This document shows positions 56,031 through 64,000 of a DNA stretch of 64,000 nt, one piece after another. Location: the NCBI GenBank assembly GCA_023384415.1, contig JAHDWJ010000004.1, positions 111,675 to 175,674 of the forward strand, written 5' to 3'. How positions within the stretch are numbered: position 1 is the stretch's first letter; each line of letters opens with the position of its first letter. Below the pieces are notes generated by a model. That model was not told the origin of the DNA. It saw only the letters and a list, made by a program, of their open reading frames with translations, and searched no databases. Position numbers and translations under genes: made by a program. The stretch is from Anaerolineae bacterium (GTDB taxonomy: Bacteria > Chloroflexota > Anaerolineae > Promineifilales > Promineifilaceae).

Positions 56031-56840
56031 CTATTCTGCCAGAGCGATCCCGGCTTCACTTAATCGCTCTTGAACCAGGGCCAGCAGCCGCGGCCGCATC
56101 TCCGCCGCTTTGCCGAAATATGCTTTAGCTGCCAGGGTGAGTTCAGTGTGCTGACTGATGGCCCCGGTTGGGCTGATCACCCGCCACGGCTCTAACAAAT
56201 TGGGTAACAAACTCACCGCTTCCTGGCCCAACTCTTCTAACAACGGAATGGCCCGGCTCAAATCTTCGGAGTTAATTTTAAGGGCGATATTAGCAACGGA
56301 AAAGCGGCCGCGACTAAAGTTACGTACCACCCGGATTTCTCCATTGGGAATAGAAAACAGCTCCCCACTGGGGGCCCGCAAATAGGTGGAGCGCAATTTC
56401 ACTTGCTCAATCACGCCTTCTACCGAGCCACCGATAAGGCCATGCAGTTCCACCTTCTCCCCCACATCAAATGGATCTTCAAAAAGTAAATTGATGCCGG
56501 TGAGATAATCGCTAACCAGCGGCCGCGCTCCCAGGCCAAAAGCGGCACTAAACAGGCCAATCATCCAGATAAGGGTGGATGTATCCACAAATAAAGAGAG
56601 GGTAAATAGCAAGGCCACGAGAAAAGCCAGGAAGCTAATGACCCCGGCAATCAGGCCGCGCAGGGTATCTAACCGCTCAGACCGCAAGCGGCCGCGCTTT
56701 GAGGTAAACCGATTCAGCCCCACCAGCCGCTGGGCCAGCCGCCCGGCCGCCCGATGAACCAGCCAGGCCAGGGTAAAAGCAATAAAAATGGTTAGCAAAT
56801 TTTGCCCCAGGGGAGAAAGGGTGGCATACCAGGCAGACAT
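56031..56840 (-). CDS. MscS-family mechanosensitive ion channel
   Basis: 269 residues. Three membrane helices (about 12-35, 70-95, 100-120) precede 'LGARPLVSDYLTGINLLFEDPFDVGEKVEL' in part, the pore-lining and beta-domain entry of MscS, and 'IEQVKLRSTYLRAPSGELFSIPNGEI' in part. It relieves turgor after hypo-osmotic shock. It starts leaderless, with GTTATAAT eight bases before ATG 56840, exactly like the preceding gene. Confidence 0.92.
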   Translation of the reverse strand: MSAWYATLSPLGQNLLTIFIAFTLAWLVHRAAGRLAQRLVGLNRFTSKRGRLRSERLDTLRGLIAGVISFLAFLVALLFTLSLFVDTSTLIWMIGLFSAAFGLGARPLVSDYLTGINLLFEDPFDVGEKVELHGLIGGSVEGVIEQVKLRSTYLRAPSGELFSIPNGEIRVVRNFSRGRFSVANIALKINSEDLSRAIPLLEELGQEAVSLLPNLLEPWRVISPTGAISQHTELTLAAKAYFGKAAEMRPRLLALVQERLSEAGIALAE

Positions 56841-56848
56841 AAGCCGCC

Positions 56849-56854
56849 ATTATA
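56849..56854 (-). promoter_or_regulatory. -10 element (GTTATAAT), leaderless start
   Basis: GTTATAAT followed by GGCGGCTT and ATG 56840, the same eight-base spacing as at 55928. Confidence 0.5.
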
Positions 56855-56962
56855 ACATGGCAGGGGGGCAAAGTGGCAAAGTGGCAGAGGAGCAAAGTAA
56901 AATCGTTACCCGCAGTGTTGCAAGCTGCACCGCCGCAATGCCCTTGTGTTATCATTGTGCTT

Positions 56963-58021
56963 ATGAACCCAACTTTCCCTCCACTCACCCAACTACATAA
57001 CGCCCTGGCGGCCGCAACCCGCAGCGGTCAGCAGCACCTGGTGGCTCAGGTGTTGCTACAATTAACCCTGTCCCATCTTCAAGCCGGAGAATACGCCCAG
57101 GTAGAGCAGTATGGCGAACAAGGGCTGCTTCTGGCGCAAAAGTTAAACCAGCCCCGTTTGCAGTTAGCTTTTTTGACCTGCCTGGGCAACGCGGCCGCAA
57201 CCCAGGGAGATTATCAACACGCCCAGGCCCTGTTTGCGGCCGCCTTATCATTAGCCGAGCAGCAGCAAGACCAGGACCTCATCGGCCAGTTGACCCTTAA
57301 TTTGGGGGCCATCGCGGCCAACCGGGGGCAATATGCTGAGGCAACCGCTTATTTTGCCACCAGCCTGGAACTGGCCCAAAAGCATCAACAAACCCAACGG
57401 CTTTGTCTGCTCTGGCTGCACCTGGGGGGGATTCAGATGGAGATGGGGACATTTGCGGCCGCGCAGGAGACGTTTCAGGCCGCTTTGGCTGTGGCTCAGC
57501 AGTTAAACAACCAGGAGCGGGTGGCCCAGGCCCAGTTGAACCTGGGGCTGCTGGCGTTAGCTCAGGAGAAGCCGGGCGAGGCGGGGCCATGGCTCCAGGA
57601 GGCCCTGACCGCGGCCCGGTCGCTGCCCCAGCCAGAGTTGGCCGCGGCGGCCCTCATCGCCTTGGGCGCGGCCGCCCGAGAGCAAAACCAGTGGGCTGAG
57701 GCCAATGGGTGGCTGGGCGAAGGGTTAGCCCTGGCCCGCTCCCTGGGGCACCAATGGCATATCACCGACGCCCTGCTGGCCTGGGGGGAGCTGTACCGTT
57801 TGCAGGGTGTGAGTGACGCGGCCGCGACGGCCTTCCAAGAGGCCCTTACCCTGGCACAAATGGGGGGGAGACCGGTGCAGGTTGCGGCCGCCTTGTTTGG
57901 GCTGGCGCAACTGGCCCAAGACCCGGTTCAAGCTCAATCCAGCCTGGAACTTTACCAACAGATCGGCCATTTTCAGGCCGGTAAAGTTGCCGCCTGGCTA
58001 GATGCGATCCGCCATAATTAG
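56963..58021 (+). CDS. Tetratricopeptide-repeat protein
   Basis: 352 residues, almost entirely TPR helices, eight or so repeats (for example 'AQALFAAALSLAEQQQDQDLIGQLTLNLGAIA' in part). ATG 56963 is chosen over an in-frame ATG at 56873, whose extra 30 residues are encoded by a GGCAAAGTGGCAAAG-type repeat; a TATCAT seven bases before 56963 could give a leaderless transcript. No enzymatic domain. It acts as a protein-binding scaffold. Seven GCGGCCGC sites. Confidence 0.85.
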   Translation: MNPTFPPLTQLHNALAAATRSGQQHLVAQVLLQLTLSHLQAGEYAQVEQYGEQGLLLAQKLNQPRLQLAFLTCLGNAAATQGDYQHAQALFAAALSLAEQQQDQDLIGQLTLNLGAIAANRGQYAEATAYFATSLELAQKHQQTQRLCLLWLHLGGIQMEMGTFAAAQETFQAALAVAQQLNNQERVAQAQLNLGLLALAQEKPGEAGPWLQEALTAARSLPQPELAAAALIALGAAAREQNQWAEANGWLGEGLALARSLGHQWHITDALLAWGELYRLQGVSDAAATAFQEALTLAQMGGRPVQVAAALFGLAQLAQDPVQAQSSLELYQQIGHFQAGKVAAWLDAIRHN

Positions 58022-58022
58022 C

Positions 58023-58778
58023 ATGAGGGGTGCGGCCGCGCCTGGAGATCGTTGTCTTTCCCTTTCTTATCCTCGCTTTATCGCGGTACCAAGAAAAAGC
58101 AGTACGAACCTGTCGTTGACCCGTTTAATAAACGTACCCTTTCTAACCAGTAAGGGAGTGCCACGCCTGCTAAAGTGGATCAGATTCATCCCTGAACGCT
58201 TTACGGAGGTTTATTATATTCCGACGGTATTAGTCTGGTCAGCGGATGGGCAGTCGCTTTTCTTTACTTTGCAAGCGACCGCGGATGGCTGTGGGGGTTA
58301 TTTAGCCCGTTTTTATTCGGGATTGCGTCAGTTGGATTTGGCCAGTGGTGAAGTGGCGGAGCTAGATTTTGCCGGCATACCCTCTCCTGATGGCACGATG
58401 GTGGCGCAAATGGGGTGGGACCCTGCGGCCGCGATCCTCATCCACCACCTTGATACGAACACAACCACAACCTACACCTGGGAAACATCCCTGGAACGAG
58501 ACAATGTTGCCCATAACATGAGGTTGGTCTGGTCGCCTGACAGCCGGGCGATGGCCCTGGAATACGCGACGGGAACCTGTTTTCAGGTAGATCTCTATTC
58601 ACTGTTGTATCTTGATCTGCGTACAGGAGAGGAACGTACCCTTGTCCGGCAGGAAGGACGGGCTTTGGCGATTGTGGATTGGTCTACGCCTGATGAAATT
58701 TACCTGCGGGAAGGGCAAAGCAGTGAGCCGGTTGAACGCATCAATGTAAAAACGGGGGAACGAACACCGCTGGAGTAA
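58023..58778 (+). CDS. TolB/WD40-like propeller remnant, probably 5'-truncated
   Basis: Only residues from about 60 on (YYIPTVLVWSADGQSLFF; LVWSPDSRAMALEY; INVKTGERTPLE) resemble WD40-like Asp-box blades of TolB-type proteins. The first 60 codons lack a signal peptide, a ribosome site and homology, and the frame overlaps the preceding TPR gene. The likely explanation is loss of the 5' part; a short real protein cannot be excluded. Confidence 0.5.
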   Translation: MRGAAAPGDRCLSLSYPRFIAVPRKSSTNLSLTRLINVPFLTSKGVPRLLKWIRFIPERFTEVYYIPTVLVWSADGQSLFFTLQATADGCGGYLARFYSGLRQLDLASGEVAELDFAGIPSPDGTMVAQMGWDPAAAILIHHLDTNTTTTYTWETSLERDNVAHNMRLVWSPDSRAMALEYATGTCFQVDLYSLLYLDLRTGEERTLVRQEGRALAIVDWSTPDEIYLREGQSSEPVERINVKTGERTPLE

Positions 58779-58961
58779 AAAAGGGGTGGATGGTGAGGGT
58801 TATGATTTGACGTTTCCAATCGGCGAATCAATCAGCTGTGGTAGTGAAAAGCAGCCCGTCAGCCTCTTTTAGCTCGTTTACCGCGGCCGCAGTCTCAAGA
58901 TGGTGGGGCTGTAGGGCAAGATTCTTTCTTGCCCGCACAAATACGGTCCAAGTGCTTCAAA

Positions 58962-61900
58962 TTAGGATTGATTACCAACCGTATAAGCAAAATGATTGTT
59001 GGTCTTATCTTGTTCTGAAATTGGTTGGGCAAGGTTCAGGTTCTCCAACTTTTCCAGAATTTGTACCAGGTTGATCTGCCACTCATGGGTGGGCAGGTCG
59101 CGGTTGAGCCAGATGGCATTGCGGCTGACTCGCGCGGCCGCGCCTAACCGCCGCTGTAAATGATACCGATCTAACTGCTCCAACCCGGCCATCCTGATCC
59201 GTATCTGCCCATTCTCACTCATAATGGAGCTAATCCGCGCCCGTGTCGCCAATATTTTGATCCGCAGTTGGTATAACAAATTGTCCACCGGGTCGGGAAT
59301 GGGGCCGAACCGGTCAGCCAGCTCCCCGGCCATGCCGTCAATCTTCTCCAGGCTGTCTAGTTGGGCCATCCGCCGGTACAGGCGCAGGCGCAGGGCCGCA
59401 TCGGGGATGTAATCGGTGGGTACATACGCCGCCAGCGGCAGATCAATCAGGGTGGCATCGGGGATATCGGCGGGTAGGGGGTCGCCGCTCCGTCTCGCTT
59501 TGCGCTGGGCCACCGCTCGACTCAACATGCGGGTATACAGGTCAAACCCTATTTCGCTGATATGGCCGCTCTGCTGCCCCCCCAGGATGTCTCCTGCCCC
59601 GCGGATTTCCAGGTCGCGCATGGCGATGGCATAACCGGCCCCCAGTTGGGTGTTCTCGGCGATGCTGTCCAGGCGGGCCTGAGCATCTTCCCCCAGGCTG
59701 CGCCATTTGCTGTGGAAAAAGTAAGCATAGGCCAGATGGTTGCCCCGCCCGACGCGGCCGCGAAGCTGATACAGCTGACTCAGGCCAAAATTCTCCGCCT
59801 TATCCACAATCAACGTATTGGCGTTGGGAATATCCAGCCCATTCTCCACAATCGTGGTGCTGACCAGAATGTCAATCTCCTTGTTGACAAACTGCTCCAT
59901 AATTTGCTCCAGCTTCCGCTCCGGCAGTTGCCCGTGGCCAATGGCGATGCGGGCTTCTGGCACCAATTTACGCAGCCGCTTTTCAATAATTTCAATAGAT
60001 TGCACCCGGTTATGGACAAAGAAAATTTGCCCCCCCCGCTCTAATTCCCGCAAAATAGCCCGGCTGATCAGCTGATCATCACTCTCCCCTACATACGTTT
60101 GCACCGGCAGCCGTTCCAGCGGCGGCGTTTCGATGAGGCTCACATCCCGCACCCCCGCCAGCCCCATGTACAGGGTGCGCGGGATGGGGGTGGCGGTCAT
60201 GGTCAGCACATCCACCTCGGTCCGCAGCTGCTTAAGCCGCTCCTTGTGGGCCACACCAAACCGCTGCTCCTCATCAACAATGAGCAGCCCTAAATCTTTG
60301 AAAGAGACATCATCAGAGAGCAGCCGGTGGGTGCCGATGATGACATCTACCTTGCCTTCGCGCAGCGATTTAAGCGTTTCAGCCTGCTGATGGGGGGTGC
60401 GGAAGCGGGAGAGCATGGCGACTGTCACCGGGAACGGTTTAAGCCGCTCCTGGAAGGTAAGGTAATGCTGCTGGGCCAAAATGGTGGTCGGCACCAGAAT
60501 AGCGACCTGTTTGCCATCCATCACCGCCTTAAAAGCCGCCCGCAAGGCCACCTCTGTTTTGCCATACCCCACATCGCCGCACACCAGCCGATCCATCGGA
60601 TAGGGCCGCTCCATATCTTGTTTGACTTCCTGGATGACTCGCAGTTGATCTTCCGTCTCCCGGTATGGGAAGCTGGCTTCCATCTCTGCCTGCCATTCCG
60701 TGTCGGGGGCGAAGGCGTGGCCGGGGATGGTCTCGCGGGTAGAGTACAGTTCAATTAGCTCATCGGCCAGTTCATCTATGGCTCGTTGGGCGCGGGCTTT
60801 GGCCGCTTTCCACCCTTTTTCCCCCAGCCGGTTAATGGTGGGAGTGCGATCCTCAGAGCCGATCCATTTGCTGAGGCGGTCGGCATGATGGACGGGGACG
60901 TAGAGGGTATCGGTGCCGGAGTAGCTGATTTGCAAATATTCCCGCTCGTTGCCGCCGACGGTGCGTATGACTAGTCCCTGGAACTGACCAATGCCATATT
61001 CCAGATGGACGATGTAATCACCAGGTTGGATGTCGGCGAACGGGGTTTCGGGCGCGGCCGCACGCGGGGCAAATCGTTTGCGCGGCTCCGGTCGTTTCCA
61101 GCCAAAAATCTCGGCGTCGGTGAGCAGGCTGAGCAGGAGCCGACTCTGTCCCGGCACATCCAGGTTGAACCCCTCAGCCAGGCTGCCCTGGACAAAGGTG
61201 ATGGGGGTTTCGGGCAGGCCGGGGAGTTCACTGGCGGGCAAGGCCGGGGGCAGATGCAAGGTTGTGGATGTGGTTTCGTGGCGCCACAGTTCGGCCAACC
61301 GTTGGGACTGACGGCTGACGAGAATGGTCATCTCCCTATTGGTCTGGGCGCTGCTGAGTTGGGCCAGCAGCGGCCGCACCTGCCCGCCATACCGTGGTCC
61401 GGTCTGGAAATGGTCGGCCAGTTCGGAGATGGGCACCCCATCCCCTTCGGCCGAATCCCCCAGGATAAGCGGCTGCCGGGTGGTGAGCCGTTCAGCCATC
61501 TCATCCCAGGCGAAAAGGGGGTTGGGGTAATCGGGGGGCAGGCTGGCCTGTTCGTTAGCCAGTTGGTCGGCGTGGTTGTGCAGCTCCCGTGCGGCCGCCA
61601 GCAAATCCAGCCAATCATCTACCACCACCAGGGCATTCTCCGGCAAATAGTCGAGCAGTGTCCCTGGCTGGCTGTACATGAGGGGTAGATAATATTCCAG
61701 ATGGGGTGAAGGTTGACCAGAAAGCAGGCTGGGGATGTCATCTTGCCAGGTGGGCAGTTCATCACTGTCTGGCTCAATTTCGCTCTCCAGATAGGCGGCT
61801 AACCCCTGGGCGACGGCGGGCATCGCTTCCCGTGCTGGGGGGACGATGACTCGCGTGACCGGAGCGATCTGCCCATCCAGGGAACGCTGGGTGGTCGGGT

Positions 61901-62555
61901 CGAAGTAGCGGATGGTATCTATCTCATCCCCAAACAGTTCGATGCGGACCGGCAGGGTGTGGCTGTTGACCGGGTACAGGTCTAGTATCCCCCCCCGGCG
62001 GCTAAATTGGCCAGGAGCCTCGACGACGGTAACGGCTTCGTAGCCGCTTTCTTGCCAGGTTTGGAGCATTTTCTCCAGGTCGAACATCTGCCCTGGTTTG
62101 AGGACGCGGGTGGCGGCGATGAAGCGGGCGCGGGGCAGTGTTTTTTGCAGCAGGGCGCGGGCGGAGGTGATGATGAGGGGGGGCGCGGCCGCAGGGATGA
62201 GCGGGTGTTGTCCGGCCAGCAAACGGGTGAAGACGGTGAGTCGGTCCAGGCGAGAGCGGCTGCTCCAGGGACCCCGTTCGTAGGGGAGCGGGGTTGGTTC
62301 GGTGAAGCGCAGGATGGCCCGCTCATCAGGCAGCCAGGTTTCCAGGCTCTGCTGCCATTGAGGCACGGCATCTACCCGCCCGGTGATGAGCAGGATGGGC
62401 CGGGTTTGGTCCAGGAAGAGGCGGGAAAGGATGGGAGCGCGGCCGCTGCTGGGCAGGCGCAATGGTTCGCGCTGCTGATTGTCACGCACCGCTTCATTCA
62501 CCGGCTGGTAAGCAGGCAGTTGGTCAAAAATAGAGAGAATACCGGATAACGTCAT
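58962..62555 (-). CDS. mfd: Transcription-repair coupling factor Mfd
   Basis: 1197 residues from ATG 62555. The frame extends upstream to 62651 but these codons lie in a repeat. UvrB-like N-terminal domains (about 40-330), the RNA-polymerase-binding CarD-like domain (about 500-565: IQPGDYIVHLEYGIGQF), helicase motifs (GDVGYGKTEVAL, DEEQRFG, TATPIPRTL, YQLRGRVGR) and the C-terminal TRCF domain are complete. It removes stalled RNA polymerase and recruits UvrA. Confidence 0.96.
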   Translation of the reverse strand: MTLSGILSIFDQLPAYQPVNEAVRDNQQREPLRLPSSGRAPILSRLFLDQTRPILLITGRVDAVPQWQQSLETWLPDERAILRFTEPTPLPYERGPWSSRSRLDRLTVFTRLLAGQHPLIPAAAPPLIITSARALLQKTLPRARFIAATRVLKPGQMFDLEKMLQTWQESGYEAVTVVEAPGQFSRRGGILDLYPVNSHTLPVRIELFGDEIDTIRYFDPTTQRSLDGQIAPVTRVIVPPAREAMPAVAQGLAAYLESEIEPDSDELPTWQDDIPSLLSGQPSPHLEYYLPLMYSQPGTLLDYLPENALVVVDDWLDLLAAARELHNHADQLANEQASLPPDYPNPLFAWDEMAERLTTRQPLILGDSAEGDGVPISELADHFQTGPRYGGQVRPLLAQLSSAQTNREMTILVSRQSQRLAELWRHETTSTTLHLPPALPASELPGLPETPITFVQGSLAEGFNLDVPGQSRLLLSLLTDAEIFGWKRPEPRKRFAPRAAAPETPFADIQPGDYIVHLEYGIGQFQGLVIRTVGGNEREYLQISYSGTDTLYVPVHHADRLSKWIGSEDRTPTINRLGEKGWKAAKARAQRAIDELADELIELYSTRETIPGHAFAPDTEWQAEMEASFPYRETEDQLRVIQEVKQDMERPYPMDRLVCGDVGYGKTEVALRAAFKAVMDGKQVAILVPTTILAQQHYLTFQERLKPFPVTVAMLSRFRTPHQQAETLKSLREGKVDVIIGTHRLLSDDVSFKDLGLLIVDEEQRFGVAHKERLKQLRTEVDVLTMTATPIPRTLYMGLAGVRDVSLIETPPLERLPVQTYVGESDDQLISRAILRELERGGQIFFVHNRVQSIEIIEKRLRKLVPEARIAIGHGQLPERKLEQIMEQFVNKEIDILVSTTIVENGLDIPNANTLIVDKAENFGLSQLYQLRGRVGRGNHLAYAYFFHSKWRSLGEDAQARLDSIAENTQLGAGYAIAMRDLEIRGAGDILGGQQSGHISEIGFDLYTRMLSRAVAQRKARRSGDPLPADIPDATLIDLPLAAYVPTDYIPDAALRLRLYRRMAQLDSLEKIDGMAGELADRFGPIPDPVDNLLYQLRIKILATRARISSIMSENGQIRIRMAGLEQLDRYHLQRRLGAAARVSRNAIWLNRDLPTHEWQINLVQILEKLENLNLAQPISEQDKTNNHFAYTVGNQS

Positions 62556-62586
62556 AAAAATAATTAATGGGTGAATTGTTGAATGG

Positions 62587-62709
62587 TTAATTGGGGCGTG
62601 TCTGCCGAGCGGTGTGGATGCTGGCACTGATGATGCGGCACAGTTGGTCACATTCGTCCAAGAGGGGCTCTAATCTATTTTCGGGTAAAAACTGGGTTTT
62701 GATCATCAT
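62587..62709 (-). pseudogene. Fragment of a four-helix-bundle (S23-type) protein
   Basis: A 40-codon frame ends ENRLEPLLDECDQLCRIISASIHTARQTRPN (given here in parts: RLEPLLDECDQL, SIHTARQTRP), the typical last helix of 23S intervening-sequence/four-helix proteins. The other helices are missing. It is flanked by ATTAAT/GGTTAATTG repeat tracts. Probably a decayed remnant. Confidence 0.5.
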
Positions 62710-62753
62710 TTTTAACCAAATACGGGGGACTCATTTCATTGACAATTCCCCAA

Positions 62754-63344
62754 TTAATTATTAATCACTCCCCCATTATGCTGCGTCATCGCCAGTTCTA
62801 TGCCCAATTGCAGGCAGGTTTCGATGGCTTTAAGGGTGCGCTGGAGTAAATCCTGGACGATGGGTAGTTCGTCGCGGGCGAATTGTTGCAGGACGTAGTT
62901 GGCCGGAGACATGCGCCCCGGTGGCCGGCCGATGCCCAGCCGGGCGCGGGGAAAATCGGGGCCGAGGTGTTGGATGAGGGATTTCATGCCATTATGGCCA
63001 CCAGCCCCCCCTTTGCCCCGCAGTCGCAATGTTCCCAGAGGTAAATCCAATTCGTCAAAAACGACCAGCACGTTCTCGACCGGCACTTTGTAAAAGTTGA
63101 CCATCGGCCCCACAGAAAGGCCGCTAATGTTCATGCCCGTTTGTGGTTTAGCCAGGATGACGGGCCGCCCAGCAATATAGCCGCTGCCGACGATGGCTTT
63201 GTTCTGGACGCGGGAGAGTTCGATGCTGTGTGCGGCCGCGAGCTTATCCACCGCCATAAAGCCGATATTGTGCCGGGTATGGGCGTATTGTCGTCCTGGG
63301 TTGCCTAGACCAACAATCAGGGCTTTTTCAAGGGAGATGGTCAT
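62754..63344 (-). CDS. pth: Peptidyl-tRNA hydrolase
   Basis: 196 residues from ATG 63344 (MTISLEKALIVGLGNPG); upstream codons lie in a tandem repeat. Conserved Asn/His of GLGNPGRQYAHTRHNIGF, the catalytic Asp in VFDELDLPLG and 'GGAGGHNGMKSL' are present. It recycles peptidyl-tRNA. There is no visible ribosome-binding site: a CACCAATA repeat reaches the start codon. Confidence 0.95.
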   Translation of the reverse strand: MTISLEKALIVGLGNPGRQYAHTRHNIGFMAVDKLAAAHSIELSRVQNKAIVGSGYIAGRPVILAKPQTGMNISGLSVGPMVNFYKVPVENVLVVFDELDLPLGTLRLRGKGGAGGHNGMKSLIQHLGPDFPRARLGIGRPPGRMSPANYVLQQFARDELPIVQDLLQRTLKAIETCLQLGIELAMTQHNGGVINN

Positions 63345-63425
63345 GGGTGTATTGGTGTATTGGTATATTGGTGTGTTGGTGTGTTGGTGTATTGAAATGA
63401 CGATGACTAATACACTCATATACTA
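63345..63425. repeat. Long ACCAATACACC tandem repeat abutting pth
   Basis: Seven or eight 9-bp-like units (CACCAATAC/CACCAACAC) on the minus strand run right up to ATG 63344. Shorter relatives at 20713-20778 and 48650-48676. Confidence 0.8.
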
Positions 63426-63441
63426 ACAACTAATAACAGCG

Positions 63442-64000
63442 TCATCTATTAAGCCGCGCGGAGAGCTGTCGCCAGCCCAGGCGGAAGAGAAAGCGGAGCA
63501 GTAAATAGCTGCCGAAGGCCAGAAAGGCGTATAAAGCTAGCCGCACCCCAATCCAAAAAGCAGAGCCAAAGCCGCTGGTATCAAGGGCGGCGATTTGCCC
63601 CAGCACCCCGCCTTCGCTGCTCTCCCCGGCCGGCGGGGTGGCCACACCGATAGGGCTTTCGGGAGTGGCCGGCCGCGTCGGGGTAGGGAAGGGGGTTAGT
63701 GAGGGCAGGATGGCCGGGACCGGTGTTTCGATAGGGGAGAGCTGGTCTGGGGTCGCGGCCGCGTCCGGGGTTGGTTCAGCTTCATCCGGCGTTGGCGTCG
63801 GCGTGGGGCTGCTGTTGCTAATCGTCAGCCCGGTGACGAAATATTCATCATAATTGTAATCTTGCCGCACCACCCGCAGCCGCAGTTGGTACGCCCCATC
63901 AGGGAAAACGGGGGCATTGGCATTGCGGCCAACCGTCGTATCCCACACCGCCAGGGTACCCCCTACCACTGGCTGGCTGCCTTCGGCAAACACAATCCAA
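63442..64000 (-). CDS. C-terminal end of an exported Pro/Thr-rich anchored protein (partial)
   Basis: The frame is open to the window end, so the N-terminus is missing. What remains: a beta-like domain end (WDTTVGRNANAPVFPDGAYQLRLRVV), a Pro/Thr stalk of about 85 residues (TPTPTPDE, PTPTRPATPES), a hydrophobic helix (about 150-172 of this part) and a basic tail (FRLGWRQLSARLNR). It is displayed outside and anchored at its C-terminus. Identity unknown. Confidence 0.65.
   Translation of the reverse strand, partial: WIVFAEGSQPVVGGTLAVWDTTVGRNANAPVFPDGAYQLRLRVVRQDYNYDEYFVTGLTISNSSPTPTPTPDEAEPTPDAAATPDQLSPIETPVPAILPSLTPFPTPTRPATPESPIGVATPPAGESSEGGVLGQIAALDTSGFGSAFWIGVRLALYAFLAFGSYLLLRFLFRLGWRQLSARLNR

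Larger units (their letters stand above)
319..63761. repeat. Dispersed GCGGCCGC palindrome, about 135 copies
   Basis: Examples: 319, 977, 2132, 4214, 6301, 6329, 20560, 20590, 33016, 33073, 33145, 57189, 57235, 63754. Copies lie in all frames (Ala-Ala-Ala, Arg-Pro, Gly-Arg) and a few are intergenic (977, 13377, 17757, 58031, 58881). A third or so extend to CGCGGCCGCG. None occurs between 6329 and 8982. Confidence 0.9.

Noticed and set aside
319..63761. GCGGCCGC as NotI linker or cloning artefact
   Set aside because: Far too many copies, in frame within conserved genes and in varied flanks; not an artefact of construction.
1..64000. CRISPR arrays, rRNA, tRNA, transposases and prophage genes
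   Set aside because: None seen. The short tandem repeats have no regular unique spacers and no adjacent cas genes.

Overview
Kind of organism. The window looks like a chromosomal segment of a free-living Gram-negative-type or monoderm environmental bacterium, most plausibly a member of the Chloroflexota (Anaerolineae/Ardenticatenia-like). This is inferred from gene content and style: Ser/Thr kinases with extracellular beta-propellers, many Pro/Thr-rich linkers, fasciclin and PRC-barrel proteins, STAND/TPR signalling proteins and a wealth of short 'phrase-like' intergenic repeats. No rRNA, tRNA, CRISPR array, phage or transposase gene was seen. The most striking property of the DNA is the octamer palindrome GCGGCCGC. 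I count about 135 copies by eye (roughly one per 470 bases, against two or three expected from composition), in all three reading frames of most genes and in a few intergenic gaps.

Layout. 1-0.56 kb: end of an isochorismatase-like hydrolase. 0.7-8.8 kb: a lower-GC block of small envelope/stress proteins (tiny membrane protein, PRC-barrel, fasciclin, PRC+BON, GlsB/YeaQ-type, YggT-type) wrapped around a histidine kinase/response regulator operon. Three of these genes share a 19-bp upstream motif. 8.9-13.1 kb (minus): a release-factor-like baeRF protein, HtrA-type protease, CbpA/DnaJ-type co-chaperone and a membrane zinc-ribbon protein. 13.4-17.5 kb: a giant adenylyl cyclase-ATPase-TPR protein resembling mammalian soluble adenylyl cyclase. 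17.9-26.4 kb: MurJ, DinB-like, enoyl-CoA reductase-like SDR, SnoaL-like, Yip1-like, and a MacB/Lol-type ABC operon with an exported CARDB-like protein. 26.6-28 kb: a GNAT-Dabb fusion and a decayed BrnT/CopG toxin-antitoxin pair.

28.2-34.4 kb: a surface-polysaccharide cassette (Wzx-like flippase, two O-antigen-ligase-like proteins, a GT4 glycosyltransferase). 34.4-43.5 kb: CocE/NonD hydrolase, two tandem Ser/Thr kinases, a VWA-propeller protein and an NAD-dependent epimerase. 43.8-48.5 kb (minus): a hypothetical protein and a copper operon csoR - M48 protease - copZ - copA with a recognisable operator. 48.7-64 kb: proA, two tiny membrane proteins, a methyltransferase-GT39 fusion, GT4, a flippase-like LPG-synthase homologue, an MscS channel, a TPR protein, a propeller remnant, mfd, a four-helix-bundle fragment, pth and the end of an exported Pro/Thr-rich protein.

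How it works together. Three themes recur: envelope stress and homeostasis (two-component system, PRC/BON/FAS1, HtrA, DnaJ, MscS, CopA/CsoR), surface glycan assembly (MurJ, Wzx, ligases, GTs, flippase) and signal transduction (cyclase, STPKs). Many gaps between genes are filled by short dispersed repeat families, and several of these same families also occur in frame inside membrane-protein genes as linkers.
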